Translations under genes and position numbers: made by a program
The notes under the pieces: generated by a model
The model's database searches: none
Told to the model about the DNA's origin: nothing
The model's input: the letters and a program-made list of their open reading frames with translations, nothing else
In this document: piece by piece, positions 1 through 8,069 of the stretch
Layout of the letters: each line of letters opens with the position of its first letter
How positions within the stretch are numbered: the stretch's first letter is position 1
Source of the DNA: Amycolatopsis rhizosphaerae
GTDB taxonomy: Bacteria > Actinomycetota > Actinomycetes > Mycobacteriales > Pseudonocardiaceae
DNA: 39,747 nucleotides
Direction of reading: 5' to 3'
NCBI RefSeq assembly: GCF_007713715.1
Contig: NZ_VJWX01000010.1
Location: forward strand, 1 to 39,747

Positions 1-19
1 ACGCCAAGCTGAGGGCCCC

Positions 20-1306
20 CTACGGCCGGGCACGCAGGGTGTCCAGGATGAGGGGTGCCGGGGTGACGGGGGTGTCGGCGATGCACACCTGCCCGGAGAG
101 CGCTTCCAGTGCGCCGGGGACGGCCTCGGGGGTGTCGGTGTGCAGTTCCAGCAACGGCTGTCCCGCCGAAACCGCTTCCCCCGGCTTCGCCAGGCACAGG
201 ATGCCCGCGGCGTGCTGCACGGCCTCCTCCCGCCGCGCCCGGCCCGCGCCGAGTCGCCACGCCGCGATCCCGACGGCGTAGGCGTCCAGCACGGACAGGT
301 ACCCGTCCCGCTCCGCCGTCACCACGTGGACGTGCCGTGGCTTCGGCAGCGGGGCTTCGGGGTCGCCGTCCTGGGCCCGGATCATGCGGCACCAGGTCTC
401 GTAGGCCTCCCCCGAGGCCAGCACCCGAGCGGGATCGGCTTCCGGCAGGCCGGCCAGGGCCAGCATCTCCTTCGCCAGCGCCACGGTCAGTTCGACGACG
501 TCCGCCGGGCCGCCGCCCCGCAGTACCTCGACGGCTTCGGCGACCTCCACCGCGTTGCCCACCGCACTGCCGAGTGGAACGTCCATTCCGGTCAGCAGCG
601 CGGTGGTGGCCACCCCGTGCGCGGTGCCGATCTCGACCAGTGTCCTGGCCAGCTCCCTGGCCTGCGCCTCGGTCTTCATGAACGCGCCGGAGCCCGCCTT
701 GACGTCCAGGACGAGCGCGGACGAGCCTTCGGCGATCTTCTTGCTCATGATCGAACTCGCGATGAGCGGGATCGACTCGACGGTTCCCGTGACGTCCCGC
801 AGCGCGTACAGCTTCCGGTCGGCCGGGGCGAGCCCCTCGGTGGCGGCACACACCACCGCGCCGACCTCACGCAACTGGCGGACGATCTCCTCGGCGGACA
901 GCGCGGCCCGCCAGCCGGGGATGGACTCCAGCTTGTCCAGGGTGCCGCCGGTGTGTCCGAGCCCGCGCCCGGACAGCTGCGGCACGGCCGCCCCGCAGGC
1001 CGCGACCAGCGGGGCCAGCGGCAGCGTGATCTTGTCGCCGACCCCTCCGGTCGAGTGCTTGTCCACGGTCGGCCTGCCGACGTCGAGGGCGAGCCGCTCC
1101 CCCGAGTCGATCATCGCACCGGTCCAGGCCGCGATTTCGCCCGCGTCCATACCGCGCAGGAACACGGCCATCGCCAGCGCCGACATCTGCTCCTCGGCCA
1201 CTGCCCCGCGCGTGTAGGCGTCGACGACCCAGGCGATCTGCTCGCCCGACAGGCGCCCGCCGTCTCGTTTGGCCCGGATCACGTCCACGGCCGCGAACTT
1301 CTCCAT
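20..1306 (-). CDS. deoA: Thymidine phosphorylase (pyrimidine-nucleoside phosphorylase)
   Basis: Cytoplasmic salvage enzyme that splits thymidine or deoxyuridine with phosphate into base and deoxyribose-1-phosphate. The 428-residue product has the usual family length. The phosphate-binding segment KHSTGGVGDK lies at residues 83-92, and the family signature SGRGLGHTGGTLDKLE follows at 112-127. The C-terminal half carries the alpha/beta domain of the nucleoside phosphorylase type II fold. I chose ATG at 1306. A GTG at 1312 forms a GTGA overlap with the cdd stop and is equally possible. It is the last gene of a salvage and uptake operon (BMP lipoprotein, ABC transporter, cdd, deoA), which supports the pyrimidine nucleoside role. 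Family identity is sure; thymidine versus broader pyrimidine specificity is not resolved. Confidence 0.93.
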   Translation of the reverse strand: MEKFAAVDVIRAKRDGGRLSGEQIAWVVDAYTRGAVAEEQMSALAMAVFLRGMDAGEIAAWTGAMIDSGERLALDVGRPTVDKHSTGGVGDKITLPLAPLVAACGAAVPQLSGRGLGHTGGTLDKLESIPGWRAALSAEEIVRQLREVGAVVCAATEGLAPADRKLYALRDVTGTVESIPLIASSIMSKKIAEGSSALVLDVKAGSGAFMKTEAQARELARTLVEIGTAHGVATTALLTGMDVPLGSAVGNAVEVAEAVEVLRGGGPADVVELTVALAKEMLALAGLPEADPARVLASGEAYETWCRMIRAQDGDPEAPLPKPRHVHVVTAERDGYLSVLDAYAVGIAAWRLGAGRARREEAVQHAAGILCLAKPGEAVSAGQPLLELHTDTPEAVPGALEALSGQVCIADTPVTPAPLILDTLRARP

Positions 1307-1308
1307 GC

Positions 1309-1701
1309 TCACGACGGTAGATCCGCGGGGCCGAAAGCGTCGGGCAGCACCGCCGACATCGGGCGGATGCCCGCGGGCGTGTCCACCTCGCAGGCGGGGC
1401 CACCGAGCTCGTAGAGAATCTGACGGCAACGGCCGCACGGCATCAGGAGTTCACCGTCGCCCGAGCGGCAGGCCACCGCGACCAGCCGGCCGCCGCCGGT
1501 GAGCCGCAACTGCCCCGCCATGGTGCATTCGGCGCACAGGGCGAGGCCGTAGGAAGCGTTTTCGACGTTGCAGCCCAGCACAACCCGGCCGTCGTCGACC
1601 AGACCGGCCACCCCGACCAGCAGTCCCGAGTAGGGCGCGTACGCGTTCCGGGCCGCCTGGACGGCCTGTTCCCGCAGCCCATCCCAATCCACTGTGGACA
1701 C
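1309..1701 (-). CDS. cdd: Cytidine deaminase
   Basis: Zinc hydrolase that deaminates cytidine and deoxycytidine to uridine and deoxyuridine. The 130-residue length fits the small homotetrameric class. Zinc ligands and the catalytic glutamate are visible as C56-A57-E58 and in PCGRC (C89, C92). The substrate-binding motif CNVENASYG is at 44-52. The start is GTG at 1701, directly after the upstream permease stop. The gene ends 2 bp before the deoA ATG or overlaps its alternative GTG, so translation is probably coupled. Cdd followed by DeoA gives a route from imported cytidine to free base plus sugar phosphate. Confidence 0.94.
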   Translation of the reverse strand: MSTVDWDGLREQAVQAARNAYAPYSGLLVGVAGLVDDGRVVLGCNVENASYGLALCAECTMAGQLRLTGGGRLVAVACRSGDGELLMPCGRCRQILYELGGPACEVDTPAGIRPMSAVLPDAFGPADLPS

Positions 1702-1702
1702 T

Positions 1703-2980
1703 TCAGTCCCCTTCCCCGCGGTGGTAGGGCGCGCCGTCGGCCTTCGGCGGGCGAAGCCGCTGCGAAGCCACCGCCAGCACGATCAGGGTCACGAAGTGCG
1801 CGGTGTACGGGATCAGGTCGCTCGGCAGGTCGTCGTTCGCCCAGTAGATCCAGTACAGCACGGCCGCCCCGGCGAGGCCGAGCGCCGCGGCGACCCACTG
1901 GCGCCGGATCAGCTGCACGATCACGATCACCGCGAGCAGCAGCACCGCGCCGTACAGCAGCGCCAGCACGGCCTTGCCGCCACCGGACAGGCGCAGCCCG
2001 TCCGCGTAGCCGAACAGCGCCGCGCCACCGAGCAGGCCGCCCGGCCGCCAGTTCCCGAAGATCATCGCCGCGAGGCCGATGTACCCGCGGCCGTTGGTCT
2101 GGTTCTCCAGGTACCCGCCGCCGCCCGCGAGCAGCACCAGCGACGCGCCGCCCATCCCGGCCAGCCCGCCCGAGATCAGCACGCCGAAGTACTTGTAGCG
2201 GTACACGTTCACGCCGAGGGACTCCGCGGCCACGGGGTTCTCCCCGCACGAACGCAGTCGCAACCCGAAACGCGTCTTCCACAGCACGAGATAGCTCACC
2301 GGCACCAGCAGGATCGCGATCAGTGCCAGCGGCGAAACCTTGCTGACCAGTCCGTCGATCAGCCCGGCCGCGTCCGAGATGCCCACCCGCTGCTGCGCTT
2401 CCAGCCTGCCCAGCCAGTCCGACAGGAAGGTCGCCGAGTAGGTGTCGAAGGTCGGCACCGGCGGCGACTGCCGCGGATTGCCCGACAGCGGTTCGAAGAT
2501 CAGGGTCGACAGGTACTTCGCCACCCCGAGGCCGAGCAGGTTGATCGCGACACCGGAGACGATGTGGTTGACGTTGAAGGTCACCGTGGCGATCGCGTGC
2601 AGCAGGCCGCCCAGCGCGCCGAACAGGATCGCCGCGCCCAGCCCGGCCCACACGCCACCGTGGAAGGCACCCCAGGCGGCACCCCAGGTCCCGAGGATCA
2701 TCATGCCCTCGAGCCCGATGTTCACCACCCCGGCGCGTTCGGACCACAGGCCGCCGAGCCCGGCCAGCAGGATCGGCAGCGCGAGGCGCAACGCGGTCTG
2801 CGCGGTGTTCGTCGAGGTCAGCGTGTTGACCCCGGTGAGGTACGACGCGGTGGACAGCACGGCCACCGCGCCGATCGCCCACAGCACTCCCCTGGCCCAG
2901 CCCGGCACGCGCCGTTTGCGCTGGGCCGTGGGGACCGTCGCCGGGGCGGCGGACGGATTCCGATCGGTCACCGCACTCAC
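1703..2980 (-). CDS. Nucleoside ABC transporter permease (second permease)
   Basis: Inner-membrane permease of the branched-chain amino acid/ribose-type family (BPD_transp_2), of the class that works with BMP-type nucleoside-binding lipoproteins. The product is 425 aa with many hydrophobic helices. Typical features are the GLGGLWSERAGVVNIGLEG segment near residues 70-90 and the later CGENPVAAESLGV loop. The start is the GTG at 2980, overlapping the stop of the upstream permease by GTGA. An open frame runs on upstream in the same register, but it lies wholly inside the other permease and is not coding. The paired, unequal permeases match the known layout of guanosine and general nucleoside importers. 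The exact nucleoside cannot be read from sequence. Confidence 0.9.
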   Translation of the reverse strand: MSAVTDRNPSAAPATVPTAQRKRRVPGWARGVLWAIGAVAVLSTASYLTGVNTLTSTNTAQTALRLALPILLAGLGGLWSERAGVVNIGLEGMMILGTWGAAWGAFHGGVWAGLGAAILFGALGGLLHAIATVTFNVNHIVSGVAINLLGLGVAKYLSTLIFEPLSGNPRQSPPVPTFDTYSATFLSDWLGRLEAQQRVGISDAAGLIDGLVSKVSPLALIAILLVPVSYLVLWKTRFGLRLRSCGENPVAAESLGVNVYRYKYFGVLISGGLAGMGGASLVLLAGGGGYLENQTNGRGYIGLAAMIFGNWRPGGLLGGAALFGYADGLRLSGGGKAVLALLYGAVLLLAVIVIVQLIRRQWVAAALGLAGAAVLYWIYWANDDLPSDLIPYTAHFVTLIVLAVASQRLRPPKADGAPYHRGEGD

Positions 2981-4065
2981 AACGTGCCCCCTTCGCTGAC
3001 GCTCGCCGGACGGGCGGCGAGCGCCCGGCCGACCCGGTGCTGGGCGCGGGCCAGGTCGGCCCGCTTCACCACCTCGTAGGCCACGACCACGGACAGCACG
3101 ATGGCACCCTGCATGATCGTGGCGATCTCCTTGGGCACGTCGACCGTTTCCAGCGAGACCGCGGACTTGTCCAGGAACGCCCAGAGCAGGGCGCCCAATG
3201 CGATGCCACCGGGGTGGTTGCGGCCGAGCAGCGCGACCGCGATGCCGGTGAAGCCGTAGCCCTGCGTGGAGGTGATGGCGTAGCTGAAGTCGCGGCCGAG
3301 CAGTTCCGGCAGTGCGATCAGCCCGGCCACCGCACCGGAGAGCAGCATCGCGACCAGGGTCATCCGCTTCGCGTTGACCCCGCCCGCGGCGGCGGCCGTG
3401 GCCGACTCGCCACTGGCCTTGAGCTCGAAACCGAACCGGGTCCGGTTGAGCATGAACCAGTAGGCCAGGCCGATGGCGGCGGCGATCACCACGAAACCGA
3501 ACAGCGTGGCGCCGCCGATCGGGATACCGGGCACGCTGCCCGAGGCATCGATCGGCCGGGTGCGCAGGTTGTTGCCGGTCAACACGCCGAACTGCTTCGG
3601 GTTGATCAGGAAGGCCACGATCCCGCCGACGATCGAGTTCAGCATGATCGTGGAAATGACCTCGCTGACCCCCCGGGTCACCTTGAGGACCGCGGGCAGC
3701 GCGGCGTAGGCCGCGCCCGCGAGGGCCGCCACCAGGATGATCACGAAGGTGTGCACCACCGGCGGCAGGTGCAGCGCCCCGCCCGCGATGGCGGCGATCA
3801 CCGCCGCGAACCGGTACTGCCCCTCGACCCCGATGTTGAACAGGTTCATCTGGAAGCCGATGGCCACCGCGAGCCCGGACAGGTAATACACGGACGCGAG
3901 GTTCAGCGTGTCCACCGCGGTGGTGCCGCGGAACAGCTGCCTGATCATCGTGCCGTACGCCTGCAGCGGGTCGGCACCCGAGATCAGCAGCGCGACCGAG
4001 CAGATCAGCAGGGAGAAGACGATCGCCAGCAGCGGCGGAAGAACCTTGGTACGCCAGGAAGTCAC
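2977..4065 (-). CDS. Nucleoside ABC transporter permease (first permease)
   Basis: Membrane permease of 362 aa, partner of the neighbouring 425-aa permease. It has about nine or ten hydrophobic stretches. The SVYYLSGLAVAIGFQMNLFN and FNIGVEGQYRFAAV segments near residues 58-85 are typical of the YufP/BmpB-type permease. The start is GTG at 4065, sharing GTGA with the stop of the ATPase gene, and it ends in another GTGA with the next permease. This tight coupling suggests stoichiometric synthesis of the transporter core. Role: translocation path for nucleosides delivered by the BMP lipoprotein encoded upstream. Confidence 0.9.
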   Translation of the reverse strand: MTSWRTKVLPPLLAIVFSLLICSVALLISGADPLQAYGTMIRQLFRGTTAVDTLNLASVYYLSGLAVAIGFQMNLFNIGVEGQYRFAAVIAAIAGGALHLPPVVHTFVIILVAALAGAAYAALPAVLKVTRGVSEVISTIMLNSIVGGIVAFLINPKQFGVLTGNNLRTRPIDASGSVPGIPIGGATLFGFVVIAAAIGLAYWFMLNRTRFGFELKASGESATAAAAGGVNAKRMTLVAMLLSGAVAGLIALPELLGRDFSYAITSTQGYGFTGIAVALLGRNHPGGIALGALLWAFLDKSAVSLETVDVPKEIATIMQGAIVLSVVVAYEVVKRADLARAQHRVGRALAARPASVSEGGTL

Positions 4066-5603
4066 GCCGCAGTCCCTTCTTCAAGGGCCCCGGTCATGGC
4101 GGAACCCAGTTCCTGGGGCGTCACGGTGGCCGGATCGGCCTGGCTGACGAGTCTGCCTCGCAGCATGACCTGGATGGTGTCCGACAGCCCGATCAGCTCG
4201 TCGAGATCGGCCGAGATCAGCAGCACCGCGAGCCCGTCCCGGCGGGCTCGCCGGATCTGCTCCCAGATCAGTGCCTGCGCGCCGACATCCACCCCGCGCG
4301 TCGGATGGGAGGCGATCAGCAGCACCGGATCGCCGGACAGTTCGCGGCCCACCACGAGCTTCTGCTGGTTACCGCCGGACAGGGCGGCGGCGGGCACGTC
4401 GATCCCGGGGGTGCGCACGTCGTACTCGCGCACGATCCGCTCGGTGTCCGCACGGGCGCCCGCGATGTCGAGCAACTGGCCCCGCGAGACCGGCGGGCGC
4501 GACTGGTAGCCGAGGATCCGGTTGACCCACAGGGGTTCGGTGAGCAGCAGGCTGTGCCGGGTGCGGTCCTCGGCGATGTAGCCGATCCCGGCCTCACGGC
4601 GGGCGAGCGTGCCGAGCCTGGTCAGATCGCGCGCCTCGCCGTCGGCGCCGACGAGTTGGACCGTGCCTGCCGAGACGCGGCGCATGCCCATGATCGTCTC
4701 GACCAGCTCGGTCTGCCCGTTGCCCTCGACCCCGGCGATGCCGAGCACCTCGCCCGCGTGCACGGTGAACGACACGTCGTCCAGGGCGGCACGCTGCCCG
4801 TCCTCGGCCAGCAGACGGAGGCCGGTGACCCGCAGCACGTCCCGGGTGGTCACGGTGGACTCGCGCGTTTCGGGGCTGGGCAGCTCGGAGCCGACCATCA
4901 GTTCGGCCAGCTCCCGCGAGCTGATCTTCTTCGGGTCGGCGGTGCCGACCGTGGTGCCGCGGCGCAGCACGGTCACCGTGTCCGCGATCTCGCGCACCTC
5001 GTCGAGCTTGTGGGAGATGAAGAGGAAGGTGAAGCCTTCGGCGGTCATCTCGCGGACGGTGTCGAACAACGCCTCGACCTCCTGGGGCACCAGCACCGCG
5101 GTCGGCTCGTCGAGGATGATGATCCGGGCGCCGCGGTAGAGCACCTTGAGGATCTCCACGCGCTGCCGGTCGGCCACACCGAGGCTTTCCACCAGCGCGT
5201 CGAGCGGGGCGGTCAGCCCGGTCCGCCCGGCCAGCTCCGCCATCCGGGCACGCGCCCGGCGCCCGATCCCGTGCAGGCCCTCCGCGCCGAGCAGCACGTT
5301 CTCCCGCACGGTCAGGTTGTCGGCGAGCATGAAGTGCTGGTGCACCATGCCGATGCCCGCCTTGATCGCGTCCTGGGGATTGCGCAGGCGCACCACGGCG
5401 CCGTTGACGGTGATGGTGCCCTCGTCGGGCTGCTGCATCCCGTAGAGGATCTTCATCAGGGTCGACTTGCCTGCCCCGTTCTCGCCGCAGACCGCGTGGA
5501 CCTCGCCGGCGCGGACCGTGAGGTTCACATCGGAGTTGGCGACCACGCCCGGGAACCGCTTGGTGATCCCGGACAGCTCGACAACCGGTTCTCGATCGCT
5601 CAT
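4062..5603 (-). CDS. Nucleoside ABC transporter ATP-binding protein (two NBDs)
   Basis: Cytoplasmic ATPase of 513 aa with two fused nucleotide-binding domains, as in ribose- and nucleoside-type importers. NBD1 has Walker A GENGAGKST at residues 40-48 and Walker B IIILDEPTA at 161-169. Its signature is the degenerate SLGVADRQRVEILK. NBD2 has a degenerate Walker A (GVEGNGQTEL) but a good LSGGNQQK signature and an unusual Walker B, LLIASHPTRGVD. Such asymmetry is usual in this family, where one site is often weak. The start is ATG at 5603. A strong hairpin at 5642-5672 lies just upstream, so its expression may be lower than that of the lipoprotein gene. Confidence 0.93.
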   Translation of the reverse strand: MSDREPVVELSGITKRFPGVVANSDVNLTVRAGEVHAVCGENGAGKSTLMKILYGMQQPDEGTITVNGAVVRLRNPQDAIKAGIGMVHQHFMLADNLTVRENVLLGAEGLHGIGRRARARMAELAGRTGLTAPLDALVESLGVADRQRVEILKVLYRGARIIILDEPTAVLVPQEVEALFDTVREMTAEGFTFLFISHKLDEVREIADTVTVLRRGTTVGTADPKKISSRELAELMVGSELPSPETRESTVTTRDVLRVTGLRLLAEDGQRAALDDVSFTVHAGEVLGIAGVEGNGQTELVETIMGMRRVSAGTVQLVGADGEARDLTRLGTLARREAGIGYIAEDRTRHSLLLTEPLWVNRILGYQSRPPVSRGQLLDIAGARADTERIVREYDVRTPGIDVPAAALSGGNQQKLVVGRELSGDPVLLIASHPTRGVDVGAQALIWEQIRRARRDGLAVLLISADLDELIGLSDTIQVMLRGRLVSQADPATVTPQELGSAMTGALEEGTAA

Positions 5604-5641
5604 GAAGCTCCCCGAAAGGTGTGAGGGGGCACTACCGGCAA

Positions 5642-5672
5642 GGGCCCGGGAAGGGGTCGCCTTCCCGGGCCC
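5642..5672 (-). terminator. Strong hairpin between lipoprotein and transporter genes
   Basis: A perfect 13-bp inverted repeat (5642-5654 with 5660-5672, arm gggcccgggaagg) with a 5-nt loop lies in the 85-bp gap between the BMP gene stop (5689) and the ATPase start (5603). No T-run follows on the minus strand. I read it as an attenuator or mRNA-stabilising hairpin that keeps the binding protein more abundant than the membrane complex. Confidence 0.6.
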
Positions 5673-5688
5673 ACTACGCCTTGGTGCG

Positions 5689-6828
5689 TCAGTTGCTGGG
5701 GGTGGTGGACACCGTGATCTTGCCGGAGATGATCTCCTGCTTGTAGCCGTCGAGGACCGGCACGATGTCGTTGATCTTGCCGCCGGAGGTGGCGTACCCG
5801 ACGCCGTCGACCTTCAGGTCGAACCGCTTCGGCAGGGAGCTCAGCGTGTTCGTGGCGACCGCGGTGAGGTAGTCGTACACCGCGACGTCGACCCGCTTGA
5901 GCATGGACGTGATGATCACGTCCCTGGTGGTCTCCACCGTCTTCTGGTTGTACTGGTCGGAGTCCACGCCGATGGCCAGCACGCCCGCCGACTTGGCGGC
6001 CTCGAACACGCCCTTGCCGGAAGCACCGGCGGCCTGGTAGACGACGTCGGCGCCCTTGCTGATCTCGGCCGCGGCCACCACGTTGCCCTTGGCCGGGTCC
6101 TGGAAGCCGGTGAAGTCACCCGCGGGGGTGAGGTAGTCCTTTTCGATGACCACCTTGGAAGAAGCCGCCTTCGCGCCCTGCTCGTAGCCGGCCTGGAACT
6201 TCTGGATCAGCGGGGTGTTCACGCCGCCGACGAAGCCGACGTGGCAGTTCTTGCTCTTGTAGACCGCGGCGACGCCGGCCAGGAACGAGCCCTGCTCCTC
6301 GGAGAAGACCAGCGGGGTCACGTTCGGCGCGGTGATCGAGTCGTCGTCGATGATGGCGAACTTGGTGCCCGCGAACTTCGCCGAGACCGCCTTGACCGCG
6401 TCCGCGTAGGCGAAGCCGACCGCGACGACCGGGTTGTAGCCGGCGCTGGCGAGCTGGGTGAGGCGCTGTTCCTTGGCGGCCTCGTCCTCGTTGGCGCCGG
6501 CGGTGCTCTCGCGCACGTCCTTGACGCCCAGGTCCGTCTTGGCCTTGTCGACCCCGGCAGCGGCCGCGTCGTTGAACGAGGCGTCGCCCCGGCCGCCGAT
6601 GTCGAAGGCCAGCCCGACGCGCATGCTGCTGCCGTCGACCTTCCCGCTCGCGGCACTCGACGACGCGGCGGCCGCGCCGGCGGACGGCGCTGTCGCCGTC
6701 ACACAGGAGCCCGCGGCGGCGTTGTTGCTGCTTCCCCCGCTGCCGCCGGAGTCCTTGGCACAACCGGCCAGCGCGAGGACACCGACCATGGCGGTGGCGG
6801 TCAGTGCCGCGGCACGCGTTCTACGCAC
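5689..6828 (-). CDS. BMP-family nucleoside-binding lipoprotein
   Basis: Extracytoplasmic, lipid-anchored binding protein of the BMP/PnrA/Med family that delivers nucleosides to the ABC transporter encoded downstream. The product is 379 aa. Its signal peptide ends in the lipobox LALAGC (Cys23), followed by a Gly/Ser/Ala-rich linker of about 45 residues. The mature part has family hallmarks: VGLAFDIGGRGDASFNDAAA, VGFAYADAVK and VYQAAGASGKGVFEAA. I chose GTG at 6828 because GGGAGGGAGAG lies just upstream and the signal peptide then starts with MRRTR. It is the first gene of the operon and diverges from sdhC. A perfect 8-bp hairpin (6872-6891) lies upstream in the leader or promoter. Confidence 0.93.
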   Translation of the reverse strand: MRRTRAAALTATAMVGVLALAGCAKDSGGSGGSSNNAAAGSCVTATAPSAGAAAASSSAASGKVDGSSMRVGLAFDIGGRGDASFNDAAAAGVDKAKTDLGVKDVRESTAGANEDEAAKEQRLTQLASAGYNPVVAVGFAYADAVKAVSAKFAGTKFAIIDDDSITAPNVTPLVFSEEQGSFLAGVAAVYKSKNCHVGFVGGVNTPLIQKFQAGYEQGAKAASSKVVIEKDYLTPAGDFTGFQDPAKGNVVAAAEISKGADVVYQAAGASGKGVFEAAKSAGVLAIGVDSDQYNQKTVETTRDVIITSMLKRVDVAVYDYLTAVATNTLSSLPKRFDLKVDGVGYATSGGKINDIVPVLDGYKQEIISGKITVSTTPSN

Positions 6829-7175
6829 GCTCTCTCTCCCTCCCCGCTGTGTTCCAGCGGACCCGAGAACGGCCCGGCACAACTGCCGGGCTCGACTGGC
6901 GAACCGTACCGGTCGGTGAACTACTCACCACGAAGGAGCAACGGCCCGTAACCTAAATGTTTAGTTGGACTCCGGGAGCGCTATCGTTCCGCTACGTCAC
7001 GTGATCGACACACGATCGGGTGACGACGCGCACAGGGTGGGTGTCTGGTCGATCACACAGGACAACCCGAGGGTGAGTGGGTTACCGGCAGCGGGTTTAG
7101 CATCCGAAGTATCCAAGCTCGTTGACGCTGATTTCACGGGCAAAGTCCAACCACGACGTTGGAGGCCGTTCACCG
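6829..7175. promoter_or_regulatory. Divergent intergenic region between BMP operon and sdhC
   Basis: This 347-bp region must hold the promoters of both operons. Visible elements are: a hairpin gcccggca-CAAC-tgccgggc at 6872-6891; an inverted repeat ctaaa-tg-tttag at 6953-6964; the palindrome tcacgtga at 6997-7004; an inverted repeat gatcg-N5-cgatc at 7003-7017; a TAGCAT hexamer (possible -10 for sdhC) at 7098-7103; and the sdhC ribosome site ggagg at 7161-7165. No convincing -35 box pairs with the hexamer. I cannot name a regulator. Confidence 0.45.
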
Positions 7176-7634
7176 ATGTCCACCACGGCTACCCCCGCCG
7201 CTGAAAGCCCGGCGGCGGAGGCGAGCGATCGGGCGGGTGCCTCACGCCGGAAGGGGACCTTCTACCGGGGCGACCCCGGCATGTGGTCCTGGGTCCTGCA
7301 CCGCATCACCGGGGTACTCACCTTCTTCTTCCTGTTCGTCCACGTGCTCGACACCGCACTGGTCCGGGTCTCGCCCGAGACCTACAACTCGGTCATCGAG
7401 ACATACAAGACCCCGATCGTCAACCTGCTGGAGGTGGGGCTGGTCGGCGCCGTGCTGTACCACGCCCTGAACGGCATCCGGGTCATGCTCATCGACTTCT
7501 GGTCGAAGGGTCCGCAGTACCAGCGGCCGATGCTGTGGACGATCGCCGTCATCTGGGTAGTCGTGATGGTGCCCGGGGCGATCGCCATGCTGTGGCGTAC
7601 GGCATCGATCTTGTTCGGAGGAAGCGCGTCGTGA
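7176..7634 (+). CDS. sdhC: Succinate dehydrogenase cytochrome b556 subunit
   Basis: Membrane anchor subunit of complex II (152 aa) that helps bind heme b and quinone. A basic, Ala-rich N-terminus is followed by WSWVLHRITG (H42-R43, quinone-side motif) and three transmembrane helices. LYHALNGIRV contains H96, the likely axial heme ligand. The start is ATG at 7176 with GGAGG ten bases upstream. It ends in a GTGA overlap with sdhD. With sdhD it forms the two-subunit anchor normally found with menaquinone-reducing enzymes in actinomycetes. Confidence 0.93.
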   Translation: MSTTATPAAESPAAEASDRAGASRRKGTFYRGDPGMWSWVLHRITGVLTFFFLFVHVLDTALVRVSPETYNSVIETYKTPIVNLLEVGLVGAVLYHALNGIRVMLIDFWSKGPQYQRPMLWTIAVIWVVVMVPGAIAMLWRTASILFGGSAS

Positions 7635-8047
7635 GCACCCCATCCCTGACGCTCGACAAGCCCCGCTCGCCCCGCCGCCCGGCGGCCCGGCGGAGCAACG
7701 CCGAGCTCTACAGCTGGCTGTTCATGCGGATCTCCGGCCTCGCGCTGATCATCCTCGTGCTCGGCCACCTGCTGATCATGAACATCCTCGACGGCGGTGT
7801 GCACCGGATCAACTTCGGCTTCGTGGCCGGCCGGTGGGCCTCCCCGTTCTGGCAGTTCTGGGACCTGGCGATGCTGTGGCTCGCCGAGATCCACGGTGGC
7901 AACGGCCTCCGCACCGTCATCGACGACTACGCCCGCAAGGACAGCACGCGCTTCTGGCTGAAGATCCTGCTCTACGTGGCGATGGCGATCATCCTGTTCG
8001 TCGGCACGCTGGTGATCTTCACCTTCGACCCGAACATCCACAGCTGA
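7631..8047 (+). CDS. sdhD: Succinate dehydrogenase hydrophobic membrane anchor
   Basis: Second membrane subunit of complex II (138 aa). After a basic N-terminal tail there are three predicted helices. The conserved segments are LFMRISGLALIILVLGHLL (residues about 36-54) and the EIHGGNGLRTVIDDY stretch near 97-111. His residues in LGHLLIMN and GVHRINF are candidates for heme or quinone contact. The start is GTG at 7631, overlapping the sdhC stop. Gene order C-D-A-B is standard for actinomycetes. Confidence 0.92.
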   Translation: MSTPSLTLDKPRSPRRPAARRSNAELYSWLFMRISGLALIILVLGHLLIMNILDGGVHRINFGFVAGRWASPFWQFWDLAMLWLAEIHGGNGLRTVIDDYARKDSTRFWLKILLYVAMAIILFVGTLVIFTFDPNIHS

Positions 8048-8069
8048 CCCCACCACCAAGGAAACGGAT

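Noticed and set aside
1690-1701. DnaA-box-like gtgtccaca at the cdd start
   Set aside because: One mismatch, single copy and inside the coding start; expected by chance.
1703-4084. Apparent 793-residue fusion frame covering both permeases
   Set aside because: The upstream part is out of frame with the real permease at 2977-4065 and has no membrane pattern; the GTG at 2980 with GTGA overlap is the natural start.
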